Assembly: GCF_036231355.1 (NCBI RefSeq)
Contig: NZ_CP109496.1
Coordinates: 7,936,001-8,000,000, forward strand
DNA: 64,000 nt
Origin: Streptomyces sp. NBC_01431
GTDB lineage: Bacteria; Actinomycetota; Actinomycetes; Streptomycetales; Streptomycetaceae
Direction: 5' to 3'
Shown: piece after piece, positions 18,292 to 26,773 of the stretch
Position numbering within the stretch: the first letter of the stretch is position 1
Layout of the letters: each line of letters opens with the position of its first letter
Notes under the pieces: generated by a model
What the model was told of the DNA's origin: nothing
Databases searched by the model: none
Seen by the model: the letters and a program-made list of their open reading frames with translations, nothing else
Made by a program: the position numbers and the translations under genes

Positions 18292-19358
18292 AACTGCTCG
18301 TGACGGGTGGTGCCGGATATGTAGGCTCCACTCTCGTCCCTCTGGCCCTGGGCCAGGGACATCAGGTTCGGGTTCTCGACACCCTTGAATTCGGAAGTTC
18401 GGGGCTGGAGTCGTGTCTGCACCACCCGCGTCTGGAATTGATGCGGGGCGATGTGAGGGACGCGGCGCACGTGCGTGCCGCCCTCGCCGGCGTGGACGCC
18501 GTGGTCCATCTCGCCGCACTGGTGGGCTATCCGGCCTGTCGTCGCGATGTGCGCACCGCGGTGACCACGAACGTCGAGGGGACCCGGCTTCTGCTGGAGC
18601 TGCGCCATCCCGACCAGGCGTTCCTGTTCGCCTCGACGGGCAGCGTCTACGGATCGGTCCCAGAGGGACTGTGCACGGAGCTGACGGACAACGCCCCGCT
18701 GACGCTGTACGGAGAGTCCAAATCGATCGGCGAGAAGCTGGTCGACGAGGCCGGCAACGCGGCGATCTTCAGATATGCCACGGCATTCGGTGTCAGCCCG
18801 CTGATGAGGTTGGACCTGCTGCCCAATCACTTTTCGTACCAGGCGCTCCGCAGCAGAAAAATCGTCATGTACGAATCGGGAGCCCGGCGCAGCTTCATTC
18901 ACGTCGCCGACATCGCGCGCTCCTTCATCTTCGCGCTGGAGCGGTGGGAATCGTTCCGTGATGAGACGTTCAATGTCGGCGACGAACGCCTCAACGCCAC
19001 GAAGAAGGAAATTGCCCTGCAGATCCGGCAGTCCTTCGATTTCGAGCTGACGATGCGTGACGACGAACGGGACCCCGACCGGCGTGACTACGAGGTCTCG
19101 TACCGGAAGATCCGTGAACTGGGTTTCACGGCGGAAGTGGGTCTGGCCTCCGGCATCAAGGAAATCGTTGCCGCGCTCCGTGGGGTGGCCAATCTGCGCG
19201 GCATGGAGACGGATCGCGTCCGGCTGAAGCCCGGCGGGGTGGGGAACCCGGCCGAGCGGCCCGCGCACCAGGAGACAGGAGACGGGCGTGTCGAACTCGG
19301 GAACACCGGCGGCACAGACATCGAAAGCCCCGACGACAGGCTCCCCAGCCCGCTTTGA
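18288..19358 (+). CDS. NAD-dependent epimerase/dehydratase (extended SDR)
   Basis: A 356-residue extended short-chain dehydrogenase. The NAD-binding motif is TGGAGYVGSTL at residues ~6-16, the catalytic region is FASTGSVYG with the YGESKSIGEKL (YxxxK) segment, and the GARRSFIHVADIARSFI block is typical of nucleotide-sugar epimerases and dehydratases. The ATG follows GGAGGAGGGG. The last ~50 residues are low-complexity and overlap by 71 bp the start of the T-TE gene. A sugar or cyclitol nucleotide substrate fits the glycosyltransferase, DegT aminotransferase and kinase genes downstream. Confidence 0.85.
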   Translation: MKLLVTGGAGYVGSTLVPLALGQGHQVRVLDTLEFGSSGLESCLHHPRLELMRGDVRDAAHVRAALAGVDAVVHLAALVGYPACRRDVRTAVTTNVEGTRLLLELRHPDQAFLFASTGSVYGSVPEGLCTELTDNAPLTLYGESKSIGEKLVDEAGNAAIFRYATAFGVSPLMRLDLLPNHFSYQALRSRKIVMYESGARRSFIHVADIARSFIFALERWESFRDETFNVGDERLNATKKEIALQIRQSFDFELTMRDDERDPDRRDYEVSYRKIRELGFTAEVGLASGIKEIVAALRGVANLRGMETDRVRLKPGGVGNPAERPAHQETGDGRVELGNTGGTDIESPDDRLPSPL

Positions 19359-20391
19359 GAGCGTCCTGGAGATGACCCTCGCCCAGCTGTGGGCCGAGGT
19401 GCTCGGCACGGAAGTCCCCGACCGCACGACCCGGTTCTTCGACCTGGGCGGCAACTCGCTGCTGGTATCGCTGCTGTGGGCCCGTCTCACCGACCGGTTC
19501 GACCTTCCGCTCGCCGCGTCCGACCTGTACGAGTACGCCACGGTTGCCGCCCAGGCCGAGCAGATCCGTGGCTGGTTCTCCGGTGACGGAAGGGGCGCGC
19601 TCGCCGTGGAGCTGTCCGACGGACCGGAGCCGGTCGTCGCCTGTGTGCACGGCATGTCCGGGAACGTCTACTACGCGCGCCACCTCGGGAACGCGGTCAA
19701 GCAGCGCGTCATAGGGCTGCGTGCGGTGGGTTTCGAGGGGGAGCACGATCCCCTGACCTCGGTGGAGGAGATGGCGGCCGCCTACCTGTCCGCGCTGGAG
19801 GCCCAGGGTGCGGTGGGTGGCCTCTGCCTGGTGGGCTACTGCGGGGCCTCGCTGGTCGCCGTGGAGATGGCCCGTCAATGCCGGTCGGCGGGCCGGCGCA
19901 CGACGCTCGTCCTGGTCGACCCCGAGCTGTGGGGCGAGGAGGCCCGGCCCGCCGGTCTGGACGAGCTGTACCGCGAACAACTCGCGTTCGTGGCCCATCG
20001 TGCGGGTCTCACCGAGTGGGACGACCCGGCGCCGCTGCCCCGGGCCCGCGGACAGCTGTTCCGGCGGCTCCAGCTCATGGGGTTCTACCCCAGGGCGTTT
20101 ACGGAGCAGCAGTTCGACCGGCAGCTGCGGGTGAGCGGCGAGGCCGCGCACGCCCTCGCGCGGTACCGGCCGCAGCCCCGGCTGGCGGTTGACGCCCACC
20201 TCATCTTCACGCAGGAGCGTCTCGACGAGCAGTTCGGCGGCGACCTCGCAGCGGTGCGGGGCCCGTGGGCGTCGCTGCTGGGAGGCCTGACGCTACAGCG
20301 GGTGCCCACCGCGCACCTTGAAGTCTTCGAGCAGGGGGCGGCCCCCGGGATGGTCGGCGCGGTGGTGGACGCCTTCGCCGCCCGGCGATGA
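19288..20391 (+). CDS. Carrier protein - thioesterase didomain protein with Cys nucleophile
   Basis: A 367-residue protein: an N-terminal carrier domain (FFDLGGNSLLVS, Ser ~57) fused to an alpha/beta-hydrolase thioesterase. The nucleophile elbow is GYCGAS with Cys185 where type I TEs normally have Ser (GxSxG); Asp (LVDPELWG) and His (PTAHLEVFEQ) are in place. Cys-TEs are known from pathways that make strained or hard-to-form products, such as the beta-lactone of obafluorin. The GTG has AGGAG five bases upstream; it overlaps the epimerase gene. Probably the release enzyme of the assembly line, by hydrolysis, lactonisation or aminolysis. Confidence 0.88.
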   Translation: MSNSGTPAAQTSKAPTTGSPARFESVLEMTLAQLWAEVLGTEVPDRTTRFFDLGGNSLLVSLLWARLTDRFDLPLAASDLYEYATVAAQAEQIRGWFSGDGRGALAVELSDGPEPVVACVHGMSGNVYYARHLGNAVKQRVIGLRAVGFEGEHDPLTSVEEMAAAYLSALEAQGAVGGLCLVGYCGASLVAVEMARQCRSAGRRTTLVLVDPELWGEEARPAGLDELYREQLAFVAHRAGLTEWDDPAPLPRARGQLFRRLQLMGFYPRAFTEQQFDRQLRVSGEAAHALARYRPQPRLAVDAHLIFTQERLDEQFGGDLAAVRGPWASLLGGLTLQRVPTAHLEVFEQGAAPGMVGAVVDAFAARR

Positions 20392-20428
20392 CCTTCAGTA
20401 AAGCATCCCCGTGAACACAGGAGTGGCT

Positions 20429-22339
20429 GTGGCCAAGCGCAGGAACCTTCCCATCGTTGCCGAGGACCCGGTCGATCACTTCACGCGGTACCGGAACCCC
20501 GGTGGCTTCAGTACCGCCGTGGTCCACCCCTTTCTGACCGAAGCGGTCGCGAAGAACCGGCTCAAGTACCGGGAGAGCCTGGCGCTCGGCTATCTCATCG
20601 CGGCGCTGGAAGCCGGCGACTACCCCGTCGAGTCGGTCAACGCCGAACTGGAGTTCCTCGCCCCGGAGGAGGTCGCCGAACGGCTCATGGCGGTGCCCGA
20701 CCTCGGTCTGCTCGGGATCTCCGCGAAGTCGCAGCGCACCTACCGGGCGGCGAAGCAGATCGCCGAACTCGTCAAGCGGGAACGCCCCGAGGTGCACGTC
20801 ACCGTGGGCGGCGTGTTCCCGTCCGCCGCCGCCAACGAGGTGCTGGAGGACGCGCCCCAGATCGACAGTGTCGTACGCGGCGAAGGGGAGTACGGCATCA
20901 CCGAGCTGGCCTGGCGGGTGGCCACGGGGGCCCCGCTCTCGCAGATGCGCGGCCTCACCTACCGCCAGGACGGCCGGCCGAGGACCGCGCCGGAACGACC
21001 CCGCATCCGCGACCTCGACGCGCTGCCGAGGCCCGCCCGCCGCGACCTGGAATGGATCATCAAGAACGGCCGCCGCGGCGGACATTCGGCCTATCTGGTC
21101 GCCTCCCGCGGTTGCTATGCCGCCTGCACATTCTGCTCCATCCACCAGATCTACGGCGACCACAACGTGATGCGCCGCTCGCCCGGCTCCATCGTGGAGG
21201 AGATGCGGCTGATCGGCGAGGAGCAGGGGGTGCGCAGATTCTCCTTCGTCGACGACCTCTTCATCATGCCCTCACCCAACGGGTACCGGTGGGTCGAGGA
21301 GTTCTGCGACCAGATCGTCGAGGCGGGGCTGGACGTCAACTTCTATGCCGAGATGCGCGCCGACACCGTCAAGCCCGACTTCGTCCGCCGGCTGCGGGAC
21401 GTCGGACTGCACCGTCTGTTCATCGGGGTGGAGTCCGGGGTCGACTCGGTCCTGAAGCGCTGGGACAAGGGCACCACCGTCGCGGACAACGAGACGGCAC
21501 TGGCCAACCTGCGTGAGACCGGTATGCCGCCCCACGCCATCAACTTCGGCTACATCATGTTCGACCCGGAGATGAGTCTCGCCGAACTGCGCGAGCAGTT
21601 CCGGTGGATCAAGGACTCCGGGCACTGCCGGGTCCAGCACCTCCAGAACAAGATGAACATCTACTGGGGCACGCCGCAGTACCAGCGGATGATCGCCCAG
21701 GGCCGCACCGACACCGCGCCGCTCGGCGATCGCTGGCAGTACGAGTTCGACGACTGGCGGGTCGGCGACGTCGAGGCGGCGGTGCGCTGGTTCCACCGGC
21801 GCTACGAGTCCGAGGGCTGGAGCGAGCCCGCCATCAAGGCTCGTGAGGCGTTTCTCGCCAGGGTCAACGAAGACGTGTGCACCGTGCCCGTACCGGACTG
21901 GCTGTTCGACCTGCTCAATCAGGCCCAGCGCAAGACCGAGGGGCTGGAACGCGGGCTGTACTACGAGGCGTTCGAGCATGCCTTCGCCCAGGTGGGCGCG
22001 GACGGCCGCTGCGACGACGACTTCCGGGAGGGCCTGTGGGCGGCGCTGCTGCCGCGGATCACCGAGTTGCAGGAGCAGAGCGGGCTGTTCGAAGCCTTCG
22101 CGGACGCCCTGGACACCATCCGCGCGGTAGCGCCCGACGAGCCCGTCGACCGGCCGGCGACGGCCAGGCTGAGCGCCGACGGCACGGTGTCCGAGGTCTG
22201 GGTCCGTACGGAGACGGCCCTCCAGGGATATCGGGCCACCCCCTTCCACACGGGACCGGACCGCTGCGACCACGCGTGCACCCACGTCAGCTACACAGTC
22301 GTCGACCAGGTCACGTACGACGGGAGCGCAACGGCATGA
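20429..22339 (+). CDS. Radical SAM protein with N-terminal B12-binding-like domain
   Basis: A 636-residue protein. Residues ~20-180 resemble a cobalamin-binding domain (LGYLIAALEAGDYPVESVNAE, then VHVTVGGVFPSAAANEVLE). The radical SAM core has CYAACTFCSIHQIYG, the Cx3Cx2C cluster motif, at about residues 229-236. A long C-terminal extension ends with CDHACTHVSYTVV. Such enzymes do methylation or other radical chemistry on unactivated carbons; the reaction here is unknown. The GTG at 20429 is chosen for AGGAG at five-base spacing. The stop overlaps the next gene (ATGA), so the two products are probably made together. Confidence 0.85.
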   Translation: MAKRRNLPIVAEDPVDHFTRYRNPGGFSTAVVHPFLTEAVAKNRLKYRESLALGYLIAALEAGDYPVESVNAELEFLAPEEVAERLMAVPDLGLLGISAKSQRTYRAAKQIAELVKRERPEVHVTVGGVFPSAAANEVLEDAPQIDSVVRGEGEYGITELAWRVATGAPLSQMRGLTYRQDGRPRTAPERPRIRDLDALPRPARRDLEWIIKNGRRGGHSAYLVASRGCYAACTFCSIHQIYGDHNVMRRSPGSIVEEMRLIGEEQGVRRFSFVDDLFIMPSPNGYRWVEEFCDQIVEAGLDVNFYAEMRADTVKPDFVRRLRDVGLHRLFIGVESGVDSVLKRWDKGTTVADNETALANLRETGMPPHAINFGYIMFDPEMSLAELREQFRWIKDSGHCRVQHLQNKMNIYWGTPQYQRMIAQGRTDTAPLGDRWQYEFDDWRVGDVEAAVRWFHRRYESEGWSEPAIKAREAFLARVNEDVCTVPVPDWLFDLLNQAQRKTEGLERGLYYEAFEHAFAQVGADGRCDDDFREGLWAALLPRITELQEQSGLFEAFADALDTIRAVAPDEPVDRPATARLSADGTVSEVWVRTETALQGYRATPFHTGPDRCDHACTHVSYTVVDQVTYDGSATA

Positions 22340-23049
22340 ACGAGGCGGCAACGCGGCCCCACCTGGAACGCCTCGACGCGGTCCTGCGGAACGTCGACTG
22401 GGACCGGATCGTCGAGAGCCTGGAGCCGCTGGAGCGGATCCTGCGCGAACTGGCCGCCCCCGAGGTGCTCGGCGCGCTGTACGAACGGGTGCTCGCGAAG
22501 CCCGAACTGATCCGCAGGAGCGAGCGGTTCAACCTCTTCTCGAAGGTCCTGCTGCACCGCGACCCGGCCACCGGCTGCAAGCTGCGACTGCACGTCTTCG
22601 AGGAGCCGATCGCCGAGGCGCACAACCACCGGGCGTCCTTCGCCGCCCTGATCCTGCGCGGCTCCTACACCCACACTCTCTACGGCGGAGAGGAGGCCTC
22701 GGCGCTGCTCTCCGGCGGTGAGGTCCCGCACTCGCTGTTCGTGCAGCGGCAGCGGTCCGGCACCTGCTACGCGATCCACCACGCGATGGTGCACTCGACC
22801 CTCGCCGACGAGACGACGGTGTCGCTGATGCTCCAAGGGCCGCCGGGGCGCGATGAGTTCCACATCATCGACCTCGGCTCGGGTCAGGTGCGCAGCCGGA
22901 CCACGAGCCAAGGACCCGATGTTCCACAAGAGGCGGGAGAGCGCGGGCTGACCGCGGTGGACCTGGACCGGCTGCGCGGACAGCTCCGCGCGGCCGGTGT
23001 GCTCCCGGAGAAAGCGCCGGTTGGCGAAGTTTCGGCAAGGAAGAGGTGA
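22336..23049 (+). CDS. Cupin-fold protein, function unknown
   Basis: A 237-residue protein with an N-terminal helical part and a central cupin barrel: LRLHVFEEPIAEAHNHRASFAALILRG provides His-x-His type ligands, and CYAIHHAMVHSTL a second set. It may be a metal-dependent dioxygenase or isomerase related at fold level to cysteine-dioxygenase-like cupins. The ATG overlaps the stop of the radical SAM gene by ATGA, suggesting a tightly linked role. The exact family is not recognised. Confidence 0.65.
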   Translation: MNEAATRPHLERLDAVLRNVDWDRIVESLEPLERILRELAAPEVLGALYERVLAKPELIRRSERFNLFSKVLLHRDPATGCKLRLHVFEEPIAEAHNHRASFAALILRGSYTHTLYGGEEASALLSGGEVPHSLFVQRQRSGTCYAIHHAMVHSTLADETTVSLMLQGPPGRDEFHIIDLGSGQVRSRTTSQGPDVPQEAGERGLTAVDLDRLRGQLRAAGVLPEKAPVGEVSARKR

Positions 23050-23052
23050 CCC

Positions 23053-24084
23053 ATGAGGTTGGCGATTGCAGGCGTGGGCAACAACGCGGCGGCCCTGGCG
23101 CAGGGTATCGCGTTCTACGGTTCTCCCCAGGGGCAGCACCTGCCCGGTGTGACACGGCCCTGGCTGTGCGGGATACATGTCACCGACGTGGAGATCGTCG
23201 CCGCCTTCGAGACGGACGCCCGCAAGACGGGGCGGCCCTTCACCGAGGCCATCTTCGCCGGAACCAACAACTACCCGATGCTGCCGACCGGGGTCACCGG
23301 GCCCGACCCGGTGGTCCTCGAAGGGATCACCGATCCCGACCACGAGGCACAGATCGACCGGGTGGCCGACCAACTGCGTGACGCACGGGCCGACGTACTG
23401 CTGTACTCGCTGCCGACCGGGCTCCCGCAGACGGCCCTGGCCTACGCGCACGCGGCGATCCGCGCCGGTGTCCACCTCGTCAACTGCACCCCCGACCCGA
23501 TGGCACGGGACGAGGACGTCATGAAACGGGCCACGAAGGAAGGCGTGCGTGTCGTCGGGGACGATTTGCAGAGCCATCTGGGCAGCTCCGTGGTCCACGG
23601 TGCGCTCCTCGAACTCGTACAGGACCGGGGCCTCACCCTGAGCGGCTCCTACCAGGTCAACTTCGGGGGCAACGCGGACTTCCAGAACCTGGTCACCAAC
23701 GGCTCCGCCAAGGAGCACTCCAAACACAACGCCCTGCGCCAGCGGGTGGCCGACACCGGCAAGGTCACCGTGATCCCCTCCGGCGGGTTCGTGCCCTATC
23801 TGGAGGACCGCAAGGTCGCCCACATCTCCATCGAGGGGCGCGGCTGGGCCGACACCCCGGTGAAGCTGGACGTCGCCCTCGGGGTGCAGGACTCCAGCAA
23901 CGCCGCAGGAGTGATCATCGACCTCGTCCGGATCGCCGCGGCACACACGGGCGCCGAGGAGGGCGGGTTCCCGCTCCTGGCGGCGCCGCTGCTCAAGTCC
24001 GCTCCCATTGAGGGCGACGTCCGCCACTCCATGGAGCTCGCGCGTTCGCTGCTGGAGCAGGCGTCCGCGCAACGGAACGGCTGA
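23053..24084 (+). CDS. Inositol-1-phosphate synthase homologue
   Basis: A 343-residue protein resembling actinobacterial myo-inositol-1-phosphate synthase along its length: LAIAGVGNNAAALAQGI (NAD site), VHLVNCTPDP, VVGDDLQSHLGSSVVHG, YQVNFGGNADFQNL (the NxGGNxDFxN signature), and VQDSSNAAGVIIDLVRIA. MIPS converts glucose 6-phosphate to inositol 1-phosphate. The genome should have a housekeeping copy, so a cluster-borne paralogue suggests a dedicated cyclitol supply or a changed reaction. An inositol monophosphatase gene lies in the same cluster (42626-43429). The ATG follows GGAAGAGG; it sits 3 bp after the cupin gene. Confidence 0.85.
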   Translation: MRLAIAGVGNNAAALAQGIAFYGSPQGQHLPGVTRPWLCGIHVTDVEIVAAFETDARKTGRPFTEAIFAGTNNYPMLPTGVTGPDPVVLEGITDPDHEAQIDRVADQLRDARADVLLYSLPTGLPQTALAYAHAAIRAGVHLVNCTPDPMARDEDVMKRATKEGVRVVGDDLQSHLGSSVVHGALLELVQDRGLTLSGSYQVNFGGNADFQNLVTNGSAKEHSKHNALRQRVADTGKVTVIPSGGFVPYLEDRKVAHISIEGRGWADTPVKLDVALGVQDSSNAAGVIIDLVRIAAAHTGAEEGGFPLLAAPLLKSAPIEGDVRHSMELARSLLEQASAQRNG

Positions 24085-24722
24085 TGGGCCGGGTCGCGGT
24101 CGTGGCGTACGACGGTGTCGACGAACTCGATCTCACCGGAGTGCTCGGTCCGCTGCGCAAGGCCGCCGCGGCCGGCGCGGCGGTGCGGGCGCGGCTGTGG
24201 GCGGAGCGCCCCGAGGTCGTCACCTCGGGCGGGCTGCGGGTACGGGCCGACGTTGTCACCCGGGCCGGCCGCCCCGAGCCGTTCGACGCCCTGGTGCTGC
24301 CGGGCGGGCCGGGCGCCCGTACCGCCGAGGTGACCGCAGTGGGGGGGCTGGCGGAGCTGGTGGGCCGGTCCCGCGACCGCGGAGTGCGGACGTACGCCGT
24401 GTGCACCGGGCTGCTGCTCGCGGCTCGGGCCGGACACCTTGGCGCGAGCTCCGTGTCCTTCCACCACCGCAAGCACGCCCTGCTGCGGGCCGCCGGATAC
24501 CGGGGCCTGATCCGCGAGGGCGTGATCCGGCAGGGCCCCCTGACGACGGTGGCCGGGCGAGGCCTGCCCGCCGTCCGCCCCCTGCTGCTCGGCCTCATCG
24601 TGCTCGCCGACACGGCAGGTCCCGACGCGGCGTGGCAGGTGGCCGAACGCATGGAACTCGACGTGCCGACACTGATCCCCCTGGTGTCGGCCCAACTCCC
24701 GGAGGCAGAAGCCGATGTCTGA
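24084..24722 (+). CDS. DJ-1/PfpI-family protein
   Basis: A 212-residue class I glutamine-amidotransferase-like protein. The nucleophile elbow is TYAVCTGLLLAARAG with the expected Cys near residue 111, preceded by DALVLPGGPGAR. Relatives include isonitrile hydratases, glyoxalase III-type enzymes and AraC-associated domains; there is no DNA-binding domain here. It starts in a TGATG overlap with the preceding gene, so it belongs to the same operon. The role in the pathway is unknown. Confidence 0.78.
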   Translation: MGRVAVVAYDGVDELDLTGVLGPLRKAAAAGAAVRARLWAERPEVVTSGGLRVRADVVTRAGRPEPFDALVLPGGPGARTAEVTAVGGLAELVGRSRDRGVRTYAVCTGLLLAARAGHLGASSVSFHHRKHALLRAAGYRGLIREGVIRQGPLTTVAGRGLPAVRPLLLGLIVLADTAGPDAAWQVAERMELDVPTLIPLVSAQLPEAEADV

Positions 24723-25458
24723 GCCGATAGTGGTCACCGGCGCGTCACGCGGCATAGGCAAGGCGGTGGCGCGGCGCCTCGCGCGCCTCGGCCACCCCGT
24801 CGTGGCGTGGGCCCGGTCCGAGGAGGACCTCGCCGCGCTCCGCGCGGCGGACCCCGACGGGCGCATCACCACCTGCCGGGTCGACGTCGGGGACTGGGAC
24901 TCCGTGGCCCGTGGTGTGCGCACCAGCCTCGCCGGCGCCACCGCACTGCGGGGAGTGGTGGTCAACGCGGGCGTCGGCGAGTGGGGCGAGGTCGGTGACC
25001 TTACGGGGGCCGCATGGCAGACGATGCTGGCCACCAACGTCTCCGGCGCCTTCCACACCCTCGCCCAACTGCGGCCGCTGCTGCTGGCCCGGCCGGAAGG
25101 CAGCCAAGTCGTCACGATGGTCTCGGACTCGGCGCTCCATCCCTTCCCCGGACGGTCGGCCTACTGCTCCTCCAAGGCGGCACTGGCCTCCCTGACCGAA
25201 ACCTTCCGCCGCGAGGTACGCGGCAACCGGGTGCGGGTGACCGCCCTGTACCCAGGGCGGGTCGACACCCACTTCCGGGGCCGTCAGCCGGGCGACCGCC
25301 CCGAGATCCTCCAGCCCGAGGACATCGCCGCAACCGTGGAGCACGTGTTCGCGCTGCCGGACCACGTAGAGCTGCGCGAGCTGTCGATCTGCTCGATCCA
25401 CTCGACATACGGGCCGTTCGAGGAGAGCGCGCCGACGGAGGTGGCTCGTGTCCGCTGA
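24715..25458 (+). CDS. Short-chain dehydrogenase/reductase
   Basis: A 247-residue classical SDR: TGASRGIGKAVA near the N-terminus binds NAD(P), VVNAGVGEWGE is the NAG motif, and SDSALHPFPGRSAYCSSKAAL gives the Ser, Tyr and Lys of the catalytic set. The ATG has GGAGG upstream and overlaps the preceding gene by 8 bp. It probably reduces or oxidises an alcohol/ketone in a pathway intermediate such as a cyclitol or sugar. Confidence 0.88.
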   Translation: MSEPIVVTGASRGIGKAVARRLARLGHPVVAWARSEEDLAALRAADPDGRITTCRVDVGDWDSVARGVRTSLAGATALRGVVVNAGVGEWGEVGDLTGAAWQTMLATNVSGAFHTLAQLRPLLLARPEGSQVVTMVSDSALHPFPGRSAYCSSKAALASLTETFRREVRGNRVRVTALYPGRVDTHFRGRQPGDRPEILQPEDIAATVEHVFALPDHVELRELSICSIHSTYGPFEESAPTEVARVR

Positions 25459-25852
25459 ACGCCGCGCCCTCGTCCCCGAGGGCCACTCGCGTCCCGTCGC
25501 CCGCTATTCGCCCGGTCTCTCGGCCCCGCTGACCGCCGGGGCGCGACTCGTGGCGGTCAGCGGCCAGGTCCCGGTCGACGCCCGGGGGACGGTCCGGTTC
25601 CCCGACGACGCGGGCCGGCAAGCCGAGTTCGTCTTCGACGCCCTCGAAGCCGTCCTCGTCACCGACGGCCTGGACCTGTCCCACGTGGTGGCCGTCACCG
25701 TCTATCTGGTGGACCGGGGCGACTTCGGCGCCGTGTCCGCCGTACGCGACCGGCGGATGCCGGTCCCGGCGCCGTCGAGCACCCTGGTCTATGTCGCGGG
25801 ACTGGTCGAGCCCGGGGTCCGGGTGGAGATCTCCGCCCTCGCGGTGAGCTGA
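25448..25852 (+). CDS. RidA-family enamine/imine deaminase
   Basis: A 134-residue RidA/YjgF protein: VAVSGQVPVDARG, FVFDALEAVL, LSHVVAVTVYLVD and PAPSSTLVYVAGLVEPGVRVEISALA follow the family pattern, though the usual conserved Arg of the active site appears in a variant context (SSTLVYVAGL). RidA hydrolyses reactive enamines/imines made by PLP enzymes. GGAGG precedes the GTG, and it overlaps the SDR gene by 11 bp. A specialised copy within the cluster fits the DegT aminotransferase encoded downstream. Confidence 0.85.
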   Translation: MSAERRALVPEGHSRPVARYSPGLSAPLTAGARLVAVSGQVPVDARGTVRFPDDAGRQAEFVFDALEAVLVTDGLDLSHVVAVTVYLVDRGDFGAVSAVRDRRMPVPAPSSTLVYVAGLVEPGVRVEISALAVS

Positions 25853-25861
25853 GCACGCCGG

Positions 25862-26773
25862 ATGCCGTCACTTTCGCCGCACCGCGCCGACATCCTCGTC
25901 GTCGGCGGGATCAACATGGACCTCCTGCTGTGGGCCGACCGACTGCCCGACGACGACGATTCGGTGTGGACCAGCAGGCCCGCTGAGCGCCGGCACGGCG
26001 GACACGCGGCCAACTGCGCCCACGCCCTCGCCGTCACCGGCTGCCGGGTCGCATTGGTCGGCACGGTCGGCCGGGACGCCGAGGGCACGGCGCTGATCGC
26101 CGCGCTCGCCGAGAGGGGCGTGGACGTGACGCCCGTACGGCGCACCGAGGAGGCCCTCACCGGGCACGTGGTCGTCTCCTCGCTGGGCGGGCGCCGGTTC
26201 ATGGTCATGGACCGGGGGGCCAACGCGTTGCTCGCACCCGAGGACGTGACACGGGCCTTGCGCCGCATCCGCCCCTCCGTCGTCGTGGTCTTCGACCCGC
26301 CGCCCGCGACCGCTGTCGCCGCCCTGACGGCGCGTCCGCCGGGCACCGTCACCATCGCGGCACCCGGCGGCACCCTGATCCGGGACCCGGCGGTCCTGCG
26401 GGCGCTGGACGGAGTCGACTGGCTGGTGACCAACGCCCCGGAGCGGCGTTCCATGGACGCCCTCGTCGATGAGGGCGCCCAACTGCCGTCCACACCGCAC
26501 CTGGTGACCACGCTGGGCGCCGCTGGGGTCCGGCTGTGCCGGGGCCGGAGGTCCGTCGCACTGCCCGCCCCACGGGTGGAGCAGGCGGTCGACGCGCTGG
26601 GCGCGGGCGACGCGTTCGTGGCGGGGCTCGCCCAGGCGGTCGCGGCCGGGACCGCCCCGGAGGAGGCCGCCCACCGGGGGCAGCTGCTGGCGGCCAGGGT
26701 CCTCAAGGTGCCGGGCGCCCGGCTGCCGCACCCCCCGGCGCCCAGCGCCGGCCGACCAGTGGAGGGCCCGTGA
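25862..26773 (+). CDS. PfkB-family carbohydrate kinase
   Basis: A 303-residue ribokinase-like kinase. The N-terminal VVGGINMDLL and GGHAANCAHALA (substrate loop) and the C-terminal anion-hole/catalytic motif DALGAGDAFVAGLA with its base Asp are intact. Substrates are usually sugars, nucleosides or, in some branches, inositol. The neighbourhood of an inositol-phosphate synthase homologue, epimerase and glycosyltransferase makes a sugar or cyclitol kinase the best guess. It is followed by a GTGA overlap with the P450 gene. Confidence 0.88.
   Translation: MPSLSPHRADILVVGGINMDLLLWADRLPDDDDSVWTSRPAERRHGGHAANCAHALAVTGCRVALVGTVGRDAEGTALIAALAERGVDVTPVRRTEEALTGHVVVSSLGGRRFMVMDRGANALLAPEDVTRALRRIRPSVVVVFDPPPATAVAALTARPPGTVTIAAPGGTLIRDPAVLRALDGVDWLVTNAPERRSMDALVDEGAQLPSTPHLVTTLGAAGVRLCRGRRSVALPAPRVEQAVDALGAGDAFVAGLAQAVAAGTAPEEAAHRGQLLAARVLKVPGARLPHPPAPSAGRPVEGP

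Noticed and set aside
15108..19655. Very long minus-strand open frame (about 1500 codons) opposite the NRPS genes
   Set aside because: It is the mirror of well-supported plus-strand genes with motifs; its own translation is Gly/Arg/Pro/Val-rich without domains. Such frames are common in high-GC DNA.
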